From positions 3,679,138 through 3,743,137 of the forward strand of contig NW_003314267.1 in assembly GCF_000143415.4 (NCBI RefSeq): a stretch of 64,000 nt of DNA, written 5' to 3'. The position numbers and the translations under genes were made by a program. Positions 44,391 to 53,948 of this stretch are shown piece by piece (positions within the stretch are counted from its first letter, which is position 1; every line of letters begins with the position of its first letter). Source of the stretch: Selaginella moellendorffii (taxonomy: Eukaryota > Streptophyta > Lycopodiopsida > Selaginellales > Selaginellaceae). The notes under the pieces were generated by a model. The model was not told the DNA's origin and made no database searches. It saw nothing but the letters and a program-made list of their open reading frames with translations.

Positions 44391-44561
44391 CAGCAAGCTT
44401 TTAGGGAAGGAGAAAAATCCAGAGCATTGGAAAAGAACTTACGTTTTGGAAGAATAACCGTACAGAGTAGGTTCTTCCGTACAAGGAGATGGCGAAGAGC
44501 GCCTCTATTTAGGGTTAGGGGTTACAATGGGCTCCAAGTGTAGCAGAGCTCAGGGCAGGGA

Positions 44562-47026
44562 ATGAGCGGCATCGGCGTCTTGTTTCGCCTTCGCCTCTCT
44601 AAGCTCGCGAGCGCGATTGGATTGGCGGATAGAGCGCGAGCATTCTCTTCCGGGAGGAAGGAATGGAAATGGGAATCGCGCGCTGCGTAAGTTTCCTTCA
44701 CCAGGCATCGTAGAGATGCCACATTCTTTGTTATCTCGACTTCCTCGCATTCTTGTGTCTCCGAAAGATTGCGCTGATTCTTGTGATTTTTTCGATGCCA
44801 CAGCTTCTGCCAGACGCATGGACCGAGAATGGATCCGGCAGCACCGTCGACTTCATCGTCTCAACCATCCGACGCGATGCCTGGTTCGATTAAAGTCACT
44901 GCTCTTCGTTTCTCTTGATCCTGGCGATCCCTGCAGACGAGCTTCTAGCGGCAGGAGCTCTTACTCCTGCGAAAGTGGTGGAGGTTTTGGATCGATACAT
45001 AGTCGGGCAAACGGCAGCAAAACGGGCAGTCGCTGTGGCATTTCGTATGCGCTTTTCCAGAGCGTGGTGTAGGTGACTGTGGTAATACGTGCATCTCATG
45101 TGTCTTCTTCCTAGAGGGAATCACAGAGAAATTCTTGTTCGTGCTTTGTTGTGATTTTGCGCGCTCATCTGATTGGGATTGTTTCTACGTGTTTTTCTTG
45201 AGAGTCGGTGCGTTGGCTGACTATTTGTTTTGGTGATCGCTTTTTGCAGGAAATAGATGGCGCCGGCATCGCATCCCAGTTGAGTTGAGAGATGAAATTG
45301 TGCCCAAGAATATCCTTATGATTGGTCCAACAGGCTGTGGCAAGACAGAAATTGCTCGAAGGCTTGCGAAGATCTCTTACGCTCCATTTGTCAAGGTGAT
45401 ATTTGAATTTCGTATGAAGTTTGAGATTAGTTTTTTCCTTTTTCCTGTTCTTTTCCTCTTTTGAAGGTCGAAGCCACAAAGTTTACTGAAGTTGGATTTC
45501 ATGGGCGAGATGTAGATCAAATTATCAGAGATTTGGTCGATAATGCAATTGTCCTGCAGCGGCAAAGGGTATAATTAACTTTCCTCTTAGCATATTGCTA
45601 ACGACTACTTATACTAGATCCGCACCAAGATTTCTAAAGAGGTGGAGAAGAGCGTTGAGGATCGAATTCTGGATGTTTTGGTTGGAGTTCAGCAGGTAAA
45701 ACGGCGTCTTTTCTTGAGCTTGATAACATTATTATTATTATTATTGTTTGTTTTGCTGTCGCAGGAGGAGATTAGTGAGAAAAGCTTAACGTCCATGGAC
45801 ATGTTCAGGAAACTGTACAGGGAAGGAGCAATCGACAACCGGAAAATTCAGCTGGATGTGCCGGAAGGACGAGTTCGTCTTCCTGTTGATGTGATGGGAA
45901 ACGGCTTGCCTGTTAACGATCTGATTTACAAGGTATCATCTCTGCTCATGGGAAATATATGTTCGTACTAAGATGGACATTGAGCAGGTGTTGAAGTCCC
46001 CCAAAGTGGAGCGACGTGAAATCACGGTTGGGGAAGCAAGGCCGCTCTTGACAGAAATCGAAATGGAAAAGTACTTACAATCGGACCAAATTGTGAAGGA
46101 CGCAATCCAGGTAGAAAATGATCATTAGAATCTTGCTTGTTGTAAAGAGTGGCTTCACAGCTTACGGAGTCAGATGGTATTGTTTTCATTGACGAAATTG
46201 ACAAAATAGTCACCACGAGCGAGACAAGGCGCGGTGCTGATGCAAGTGCCGAGGGCGTCCAAAGGGATTTGCTACCAATCATTGAAGGAAGGTACGAACT
46301 TTCTTTCCCACCGGTTTTGGTTCTTGTTTTGTAATTAGTCTTACTGCAGTGTTGTGAACACGAAGTACGGCAATGTGAATACGGATCATATCCTGTTTAT
46401 TTGCAGCGGTGCATTTCACTCCTGTAAACCAAGTGACATGCTTGCGGAATTGCAAGGAAGGCTGCCTATTCGTGTTGAACTGAAGGCCCTTCAACGCGAG
46501 GTACTGCCGTAATTAGATTCGTTTTTTGCTTCAATCCTTTGATGCAGGACTTGTATCGAATTTTAACAGAACCAGAGATAAACATGTTGAAGCAACAACA
46601 ATTGCTACTTGAAACCGAAGGCGTTGAGCTGATATTTACCGAGGATGCGGTCAGAGAACTTGCAAATGTTGCTGCAGAGGTAGATTATGCTATTCCGTCT
46701 TTCACTTCCTAACCTTGCCTCTTCTCACTTCATGAAGGTGAACAGATCTCTGGATAACATAGGCGCGAGGAGATTGCACACGGTACAACTTTGCCTTGTT
46801 TTTTTAGCATGCAATACCGTTCTGTTGTTGAAGCAGGTGATTGAGAGAGTTGTGGAGGACATTAGTTTCAGTGCACCAGAGAGGGCGGGAGAGAAACTGA
46901 TAATTGACAAGGAGGTAAATGCGTCCATACGGCTGCTCTCCATACTAACTGTGAAGCATGCAGAAAGTGAGGAAGTCCGTTGGGGACCTTCTCAACAAGA
47001 TGGATCTTTCAAAATTTGTCTTGTAG
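44562..47026 (+). CDS. HSLU: HslU (ClpY) AAA+ ATPase of the HslUV protease, organelle-targeted
   Basis: Fourteen exons (44562-44686, 44804-44883, 44937-45044, 45250-45395, 45467-45568, 45618-45695, 45765-45932, 45988-46110, 46161-46291, 46350-46500, 46548-46679, 46738-46782, 46837-46914, 46964-47026) join in frame to about 509 residues. The leader ([20 protein letters not shown]...) is Arg-rich without acidic residues early on, typical of mitochondrial import. HslU landmarks: [20 protein letters not shown], Walker [10 protein letters not shown] (about 130), [10 protein letters not shown], Walker [10 protein letters not shown] (about 317-325), [18 protein letters not shown], and the C-terminal DLSKFVL tail that inserts into HslV. 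The start was fixed by phase: only the ATG at 44562 joins correctly. Confidence 0.93.
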
Positions 47027-47197
47027 AGCGGGCAATTGAATTCATTCGGTTGGACACACAGGATTTCCAGGTTCTGTGCAAATGCGCTTGTTTTTGTTAT
47101 CAATTGAAATTCTATGAAATTCTATGAACAGGAAATATCTAAAGTTGGATTAGTAGGGGATGGAACGTCTTGAAGCAGTGCATATAAGAACTTGGGA

Positions 47198-48307
47198 TTA
47201 GTAGGTGGAGCAAGTTGATGGCACGTTTTGAAGCAGTGGAGTAGGGGGGTCGATGTACTGCCTCCTCAAGATGTTGTCAGCCATGACCCCGTAGAAATGC
47301 TGGGTGTAGTGAATTCCGTCCCAGCTCATATACTTGTTGGGATCGCTGCAAGGCGTCACGGTTCTATCGCAGCCACAGCCAACCAGTCCAGCTTTGCAGT
47401 TGTAGTCGCCTCCACCACCGCAGCAGGCACTATCGACGTTCACAAATCCCAGCTCGTACGAGTTCCTCAAGAAGTCGACGCTGGCCTCGTAGAAGTCGAA
47501 GTACATGAAGTTGGCAGAGGGGTACTCGCAGCGCAGGGCATCCACGGTCTCCCTGATCTTCTCGTTGAAGGCCTGGACAAGGCTGTTCGCATCAATGACG
47601 CATCCCAGCTCGTCTTTGGCGGAGTACTTGCCCCTGGCGAGATAGATCGGGGTGCAGCCAGCAGCAGGCATGTTGAAGATGAGGAAGTGGACAGCAGAGC
47701 CATTGACATGGAGGTTGGCGATGGAATCCTTCAAGCTCTGGACGACTCTGGGGATGACGTTCTGGACGATGCTTTCGTACGACAGGTTCCCAGGGACGAG
47801 AGCGAAGTTGATGTCGTTGCCACCGATCTCGATGTAGTAGAGCGCGTTGCTGAAGAGGCGGGCGGCGGTGGCGTTGGAGCTGACGACCTGCTGCTGGTAG
47901 CCGAGGAACTGCGCGACTTGAGCTGGAAGGATATCAGGATTCATGTTGGGATACGGCTGGGGGAGAACGGTGGCTCCAGCAGAACCAAAGCCGAGGCTGG
48001 CATAGGTCGTGTCGCTGGGGTCCCTGGCCAGGCTCGGCTTCTCCATCACGCCCGTGAAGCGCGTGTTCAAGAAGTCGATGATGAGGTAGCCGTCGGAGAA
48101 GCGGCCAGTGACCTCGCCGATGGTCATGCCATAAGGTGGATAGTCGGCATCAACAGCGCCAGGCAAGGCGAGCTTGAGATTGCCCGTGTCCGAGAGAGAG
48201 TCCGTGAAGCCAAAGACCGCGTTGGGAATCACGTAAGGATACACTGCAGCCTGGACGACGATGGAGCCAATCAAGAAGAAAGAAAGCAAAGCTAGAAGAG
48301 AAGCCAT
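47198..48307 (-). CDS. Secreted GDSL-type esterase/lipase
   Basis: Single-exon gene of 369 residues. The signal peptide (MASLLALLSFFLIGSIVV) is followed by block I FGFTDSLSDTGN, a GDSL variant with the catalytic Ser. The Asn-containing block III is EIGGNDINFAL. Block V is DGIHYTQHFYGVMAD with the Asp-x-x-His catalytic pair. Cys residues cluster near CCGGGGDYNCKAGLVGC, as usual for disulfides in plant family members. The large antisense frame of 355 codons is a shadow. Convergent with HslU, with 171 bp between the stops. Confidence 0.92.
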   Translation of the reverse strand: MASLLALLSFFLIGSIVVQAAVYPYVIPNAVFGFTDSLSDTGNLKLALPGAVDADYPPYGMTIGEVTGRFSDGYLIIDFLNTRFTGVMEKPSLARDPSDTTYASLGFGSAGATVLPQPYPNMNPDILPAQVAQFLGYQQQVVSSNATAARLFSNALYYIEIGGNDINFALVPGNLSYESIVQNVIPRVVQSLKDSIANLHVNGSAVHFLIFNMPAAGCTPIYLARGKYSAKDELGCVIDANSLVQAFNEKIRETVDALRCEYPSANFMYFDFYEASVDFLRNSYELGFVNVDSACCGGGGDYNCKAGLVGCGCDRTVTPCSDPNKYMSWDGIHYTQHFYGVMADNILRRQYIDPPTPLLQNVPSTCSTY

Positions 48308-48387
48308 TGTTGCGTGCTGAGTTTAGAGCTCGAGGAGTCGTTTATATCCTTCGAATCGTCGGTAAAATTAGAGCTTGCAATATATTT

Positions 48388-50403
48388 TTATAAAGATCCT
48401 ACTACGTACAAGTTGGCAAGCGTTATTCTGGGCGATGCAATGCTTGGGTTCGAGGATAACACGAGATTTGCTGCTTGCTCGCCACCTTTGACGTCGCCAT
48501 GCATGAATGAAGTTCCGAGTAGTGTATTATAGGGGACGATGTCGCTGGACGAGCTCCATTTGCTACTCGCGGCGGCGGCGAGCTCCCGGGCCTGTGCCAG
48601 GCGCCCGGATCGTCCCAAGAGATCGACAATGCAGCAGTAGTGGTGGCACCACGGAGTTAAGTTGTGATCGCTCAGCATCGAGACGAAGAGGGCGAGAGCC
48701 TCTCGGAGGAGGCCGCGGTGGCTGCAAGAAACGAGAGAGTTGAGGAAGGAGATCTCGTCGGGTGCTCGGCCTTCGAGGAGCAACTTGGTCGCGAAGATCT
48801 CGAGAGCTTCTCGTCCTCGCCCGCACTGGGCGTACGTGGAGATCATGGCGTTCACCGAGGCCAAGTCGTGCTCGGGCATGGAGTGGAACGTGAGCTTGGC
48901 TCGCTCGAGGTGACCATTGCGAGCAAATGCCGCGGCCAAGCATCCCCACGAGACCGCGTCCCGCTCGGGCATCGAGCAAAAGAGCTCCATCGCCGATTGC
49001 AAATCGCCCTCTTGGCCGAAGAACTGGAGCATCAGGCTCCACGATGCCAGATCCCACACCGGCATTGAATCAAACGCTTGCCTTGCAGAGATCGCGTCCC
49101 CGGTTACCAGCAGCAGCAGCAGCCACGAATTCCACGAGAAAACGTCGCGCTCTGGCATCCGATCAAAGGCCATCTTGGCTTCCTCCGCTCGCCGGTTCTG
49201 CACGAACGCGTGGAGGAGCGCATTCCAGGAGATTGAGTCGCGCTCCTCCATCCTATCGAACATCTCTTTGGCAGCGTCGAGATGCCCGTTTTGAGCATAC
49301 GCTACGATGCCCATGTTGCACGCCACCATGTCCACCTCAGGTAGCATGCTGAAAACACTTGCAAACTCTACCATCTTTCCACTGTCTGAAAATCCCTGTA
49401 GCATTGCCGTAAACACTACAACGTTCCTCAGAGGCATATTTTTGAAGGCGATCATGGCGTTTTTGAGATGCCCTTTCGAGATATATGCCGATATGAGACT
49501 CGTCCAGGTGATGATGTCGGGATCAGGAGTCGATCGAAAGAATAACTCAGCCTCCTCAATCTCACCTCTTTGTCCGTGCCCAGCGATCATCGAGTTCCAA
49601 GCGGCTGTGCCTCGAAAAGGCGCTGCATCAAACAAGTTCTTGGCTATACACATTTGCCCCTTCAGGGCATATGCTGAAATTACAGTGTTCCAAGAAGCTT
49701 GGTCGTGCTCAGGCATAGAATCAAAAAGAAGCTTAGCAGTATCACAATCTCCATTTGCAATGTAAGCGCTGAGAATGCAGCTCCAGGACACCAAGTTCCT
49801 CTCGAGCATCGAATCAAAAATGGCTCTAGCGCTAGCTAGGTCCCGTGCCCCGGCAAATGCGTCTAGCATGGCAGTCCAGGAAACGACGCTCCACTCCGGC
49901 ATGCGATCAAACATGATCCATGCTTCCCGAGTCATTCCTTTCTTTGCATACCCACTGATCATTGAATTCCACGACACAACGCTACGATCCTCCATGCTAT
50001 CAAACGTAGCTTTTGCTTCAAGCATGTGCCCGGCTTGGGCATATGCTGCAATGAGTATGTTCCAGGATACAACATCCCTCGCGGCTGCTTGATCAAAAAG
50101 AACTTTGAGTTTCTCAACGTTCCTACGCTTGCTGTGTAAATTAAGAATGAAATTGAGGGAGTGGGCGCTGGGATGGTGGAGTTGTTTGTAGACATCGTAC
50201 GCTTCATCGGTGCACCCACACTGGCAATACATTTGTACGAGCAGATTGCCGAGACGCTGGTTTGCTGCATGCTGTGATTGGAGAATGCAGCCATGGACTT
50301 GCTTTGCAAGAGTTGGATTCTTGGCTTTGCCACAAGATTTAACCTTTGCAACGAGATGCTTGAGAGAGAAAGGCGACTCAAACGTCAATGGCTCCACTTC
50401 CAT
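48388..50403 (-). CDS. PPR protein, short-repeat type, 671 aa
   Basis: Single exon. About 15 tandem short PPR repeats of roughly 31 residues, with cores such as GYAKKGMTREAWIMFDRMPE and SWNSMISGYA. N-terminal part has KQVHGCILQSQHAANQRL, typical of PLS proteins. The last part includes DEISFLNSLVSCSHRGLL and a shortened E-like tail; no DYW domain. Predicted organellar RNA-binding protein that may need a DYW partner to edit. Confidence 0.9.
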   Translation of the reverse strand: MEVEPLTFESPFSLKHLVAKVKSCGKAKNPTLAKQVHGCILQSQHAANQRLGNLLVQMYCQCGCTDEAYDVYKQLHHPSAHSLNFILNLHSKRRNVEKLKVLFDQAAARDVVSWNILIAAYAQAGHMLEAKATFDSMEDRSVVSWNSMISGYAKKGMTREAWIMFDRMPEWSVVSWTAMLDAFAGARDLASARAIFDSMLERNLVSWSCILSAYIANGDCDTAKLLFDSMPEHDQASWNTVISAYALKGQMCIAKNLFDAAPFRGTAAWNSMIAGHGQRGEIEEAELFFRSTPDPDIITWTSLISAYISKGHLKNAMIAFKNMPLRNVVVFTAMLQGFSDSGKMVEFASVFSMLPEVDMVACNMGIVAYAQNGHLDAAKEMFDRMEERDSISWNALLHAFVQNRRAEEAKMAFDRMPERDVFSWNSWLLLLLVTGDAISARQAFDSMPVWDLASWSLMLQFFGQEGDLQSAMELFCSMPERDAVSWGCLAAAFARNGHLERAKLTFHSMPEHDLASVNAMISTYAQCGRGREALEIFATKLLLEGRAPDEISFLNSLVSCSHRGLLREALALFVSMLSDHNLTPWCHHYCCIVDLLGRSGRLAQARELAAAASSKWSSSSDIVPYNTLLGTSFMHGDVKGGEQAANLVLSSNPSIASPRITLANLYVVGSL

Positions 50404-50482
50404 GCAAGAGAAAACTCACTGTATATTTTTACACAATCCCATGAACTCCAGGAAGAGTTTCCAGGAGGAAGTGATTCTTCCT

Positions 50483-52438
50483 TCACGTTACTACACCTGC
50501 TAGCAATTCATACGATGACGATCTCGCTGGATTGAGCTTCAACACATTCATGGCCGCGGAAACTCCAATCACGGCCTGCTTGTGGTTCCGGCAAGCTCCA
50601 AGCAAGCAACTCCAGTCTCGAGCCTCGGGAGCATACGGCATGTTTGCAATCACCTCCCTCGCATCGCCCAGGTATCCAGCACGTCCCAGGAGATCGATCA
50701 CGCAGCTGTAGTGCTGCTTGCTGGGCTTCAGTTCATAGTCTCGGATCATCGACACGAAGAAGCTGTGGCCGGTTGCAACATCGCCCGCATGGCTACACCC
50801 GGAGAGGATGTTCATGACGCCAACTTCGTCCGGATCAAACCCATCCGCCACCATTCTCCCAAACAATCCAAGTCCCTCCTCCAGATGCCCGGCCTGGCAA
50901 CACATCGACAGCACCGTGCTACGCGAAACACAGTCCACCTCGGGCATTCTCGCAAACATCTCCGCCACCTTTCCGAGGCTTCCGCGCTGCACAAGCCCCG
51001 CGAGCACCGAGTTCCACGACATGACATCCCGAGCTGGAACGCTGTGGAGCAAAAAAATCGCCTCTTCCAAGTCTCCTGCGTGGATCCAAGCAGCCACCAT
51101 CGCGTTGCAAGCCGCTATGTCCCACTCGGGCATCGCTAGAAACACGCGCTCGGCCTCTTCGATATGCCCGGACTGGGCATAGCCAGCCAGAAGCGAGCAC
51201 CACGATATAGCGTTCCGGGCCTTCATCGTGTCAAACACAAACTTTGCCTGCTCGATCTGGCCGCGGTGGGAGTAAGCCGCGAGCAAGCAGTTCCAGGATC
51301 CCACGTCCCAGCACGGCATTCTCTCAAAGAGCCCTTTTGCCTGATCCAAGTCTCCATTCTCCGAGTACGCAGCCAGCATCAAGTTCCACGATATGAGATT
51401 GCTCTCCTCCATCGCGGAGAAGAGCGACTTTGCCTCGCCAAGCATCCCGCTGCAAGAGTAGACGTTGAGCATCACGTTCCAGGAGATGGCATTTCGATCG
51501 GGCATGGAATCAAACAACGCCTTGGCCTTGTCGTATCGTTTGCTCTGAGCGAATGCAGCGAGCATGGCCGTCCAAGACACCAAGTTCCTCTCCGGCATCA
51601 CATCGAAGAGGCTCTTCGCCAACCCAAGGCTGCCGTTTTGGGCATAGCCAGAAACCATGGCCGTCCACGACACGATGTTCTTCTCCGGCATCCGATCAAA
51701 CATAAACTTGGCCTGGTCAAGATGCTTGTTCTGGGCGTATGCAGTGAGCATGGCAGTCGTAGACACGAGATTCCACTCCGGCATCGATTCAAATACAGAC
51801 TTCGCAAGAACTAGCCCCCCTTCCTCTGAAGACGCAGCGAGGATCGCGTTCCAAGAGCTCAGTCTGCGGCCAGGCATAGTCTCGAAAACTTCTTTGGCTC
51901 TTCCAAAATGCCCGTTCTGGGCATATCCAGCAAGGAGCGCATTCCACGACACCACGTCTTTCTCCGGGATACGATCAAACACCACCTTCGCCTCGTCAAC
52001 GCTTCCGTTTTGTAAATAGGCAGTAAGGATTGAGTTCCAAGAAACAAGGCTCCTCTCCGGCATCCTCTCAAACACAAACTTGGCTTTCTCCAAATGCCCC
52101 CTTTGGGCATATGCGGCAAGCATGACATTCCACGACGCCACACCTCTCTCGGCACGCAAATCAAACATCGCCTCGGCGTCCTTGAATCTCCTGTTCTGCG
52201 TGTACACCGCCAGCATCGAGCCCCACGTAATCTCGTCCCTCTCCACCATGCGATCGAACACCCATCGCGCATCCTCGGCACTGCCGTAGCTCCCAAACTT
52301 GCGAATGAGCAAATTCGCCTCATACACGGAGTCAAATCCTCGCTTGGCAGTAGCAATCTGGGCCGAGACACGCCGCAAATCCCCCACACTCGTGCAAGAT
52401 TCGATGAGCTCCACGGATTCCTGCGCTGCCCATCTCAT
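50483..52438 (-). CDS. PPR protein, short-repeat type, 651 aa
   Basis: Single exon. Long uninterrupted series of ~31-residue S-type repeats (for example VSGYAQNGSLGLAKSLFDVM, ERNLVSWTAMLAAFAQ). N-terminus ESVELIESCTSVGDLRRVSA has no obvious presequence beyond a short leader. The end carries DPDEVGVMNILSGCSHAGDV and a partial E motif (WSCLLGACRNHKQAVIGV), and stops without a DYW domain. Lies 79 bp upstream of the start of the neighbouring PPR gene on the same strand. Confidence 0.9.
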   Translation of the reverse strand: MRWAAQESVELIESCTSVGDLRRVSAQIATAKRGFDSVYEANLLIRKFGSYGSAEDARWVFDRMVERDEITWGSMLAVYTQNRRFKDAEAMFDLRAERGVASWNVMLAAYAQRGHLEKAKFVFERMPERSLVSWNSILTAYLQNGSVDEAKVVFDRIPEKDVVSWNALLAGYAQNGHFGRAKEVFETMPGRRLSSWNAILAASSEEGGLVLAKSVFESMPEWNLVSTTAMLTAYAQNKHLDQAKFMFDRMPEKNIVSWTAMVSGYAQNGSLGLAKSLFDVMPERNLVSWTAMLAAFAQSKRYDKAKALFDSMPDRNAISWNVMLNVYSCSGMLGEAKSLFSAMEESNLISWNLMLAAYSENGDLDQAKGLFERMPCWDVGSWNCLLAAYSHRGQIEQAKFVFDTMKARNAISWCSLLAGYAQSGHIEEAERVFLAMPEWDIAACNAMVAAWIHAGDLEEAIFLLHSVPARDVMSWNSVLAGLVQRGSLGKVAEMFARMPEVDCVSRSTVLSMCCQAGHLEEGLGLFGRMVADGFDPDEVGVMNILSGCSHAGDVATGHSFFVSMIRDYELKPSKQHYSCVIDLLGRAGYLGDAREVIANMPYAPEARDWSCLLGACRNHKQAVIGVSAAMNVLKLNPARSSSYELLAGVVT

Positions 52439-52494
52439 GATCTCTCATCTCGAGCAAAGCAAAGCGATTTCCTGGATAGATCCAAGCACACCCA

Positions 52495-53874
52495 TCACGA
52501 TCGCAGCCCCTTCTCGATCGAGCTAAACGGCTTCGCGACGCGGTGATTGACGCGAGTGTAGTCCCCAGTGGTGAGCTTCACCCATTCCGTCTCGTCCCGG
52601 CACTTCTTCCTCACGTCCGCGTCCTCGAGATCCAGCCCCTCGATCTCCGCGAACATCCTCTCGGCGTCGTCCACCTCCGGACACCTCCGATAGTTTCGTA
52701 TCAGGTAGGACTTGTAGATCTCGTCGCTGCGCACGCCATGACTGCGCATCGTCGAGTGGACGATCTTGCAGTCCTCGAATCCCGTGCACGCCGCCAGCGC
52801 CGCGAGGTAGATGCACCGATCGGGGGTGACGTTCTTGCGCAACATCTCACGGAAGACAAGGATCGCGTCCTTGAACGCGAACGCCGCGACGTAGGCCTCG
52901 ATGAGCGCGCGGTACATGTTCACGTTGTGGTTCTCCTCGCCAGCGCCATCGAAGATCGCCCTCGCGGCCTTGAGATCGCCGCAGCGCGAGAACATCGCCA
53001 TGAGCTGGACCTGGAGGAAGCTGTTGTCCTCGAGATTGGCCATCACCACGATCGTCTGGACGACGCGGGCTTGCTCCAGATCGGCCGGGCACTCGTAGCG
53101 ATCCATGAGCTCCGTGAATTCGTTCTTGCTCAGCACCAGGATCCCCTCGAGCAGCAGCCTCTGGAACAGCACCGCGGCCTCCCGCAAATGCCCAAACTCG
53201 GCATTTGCTGCGATCATCGCGATCCACGGCGGCACGAATCCCTGGCGCTCCACCTTGGCGAAGCAGGCGCTGGAATCGGCGAGGCTCTCGCACTTGGCGT
53301 ACATGTTGATGAGCGCGGCCGCGACGCTGGGTCGCTTCTCCAGCGCGCTGCGCACGATCGCGGCGTGGATGGCCTTGCCCTCCTTGAGCGCGGCGGGGCC
53401 GACGCAAGCGCGAAGAACCGCGAGGTAGGCGCCCTCGTCGGGGAAGATGGGCACGAGCTTCATCTTGAGGAAGAGCTCGCGCGCGGTCTTGTGCTGGGAG
53501 TTCTTGGCGTGCGCCTCGACCACGCTCGTCCACGCGATGATCTCCTTGGAGAGGATCTCCGCGAAGGCGCGGCGCGCCTCGTCCGGGCGGCCGCATTTGC
53601 CATACATCTGCGTGAGCTTGATCCCGGGGACGCGGTTGCGCTCGAGGCGATTGAGATGGATGTGGGCGTGGACGTCCTGGCCCTCCTGGAGCGCGCGGAG
53701 CTTGCCGCACAGGTCGAGGATGTTGGCGTAGTCCTCGTCCTCGAGGCGCTTGTTCCACGAGTTCATCTCGTGGACCAGCGCCGCCAGCTGCGCGCGGTCG
53801 CGGTTGCTGTTGTAGAGGCTGCGGTCGAAGCGCGCGTGGATCTTGAGTGTGATCCAGCGCTTGAAGATATTCAT
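52495..53874 (-). CDS. PPR protein, 459 aa
   Basis: The open frame extends to 54093, but the ATG at 53874 is preferred. It begins a basic leader (MNIFKRWITLKIHARFDRSL), and it avoids overlap with the next PPR gene, whose stop is at 53949. Repeats include ILDLCGKLRALQEGQDVHAH, QMYGKCGRPDEARRAFAEIL and MFSRCGDLKAARAIFDGA. The C-terminal ~70 residues (EIYKSYLIRNYRRCPEVDDA...) are not a DYW domain. GC-rich, unlike the AT-rich tracts earlier. Confidence 0.85.
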   Translation of the reverse strand: MNIFKRWITLKIHARFDRSLYNSNRDRAQLAALVHEMNSWNKRLEDEDYANILDLCGKLRALQEGQDVHAHIHLNRLERNRVPGIKLTQMYGKCGRPDEARRAFAEILSKEIIAWTSVVEAHAKNSQHKTARELFLKMKLVPIFPDEGAYLAVLRACVGPAALKEGKAIHAAIVRSALEKRPSVAAALINMYAKCESLADSSACFAKVERQGFVPPWIAMIAANAEFGHLREAAVLFQRLLLEGILVLSKNEFTELMDRYECPADLEQARVVQTIVVMANLEDNSFLQVQLMAMFSRCGDLKAARAIFDGAGEENHNVNMYRALIEAYVAAFAFKDAILVFREMLRKNVTPDRCIYLAALAACTGFEDCKIVHSTMRSHGVRSDEIYKSYLIRNYRRCPEVDDAERMFAEIEGLDLEDADVRKKCRDETEWVKLTTGDYTRVNHRVAKPFSSIEKGLRS

Positions 53875-53948
53875 GATCTCCTTGGTTTCGCCAAGAACCC
53901 TAATTTCATGATCCAAGAACCCTAATTTCTTTCTTTGCGCGAGCTGGG

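Noticed and set aside
45729-45748. (att)n run in an HslU intron as a regulatory repeat
   Set aside because: A short simple repeat inside an intron; nothing suggests function.
47228-48295. 355-codon open frame on the plus strand
   Set aside because: Exact antisense of the GDSL esterase; Val/Asp/Glu-rich with no domain. A GC-rich shadow frame.
52543-53925. 460-codon open frame on the plus strand
   Set aside because: Antisense of a PPR gene with clear repeats. The product is low-complexity Arg/Glu/His/Leu.
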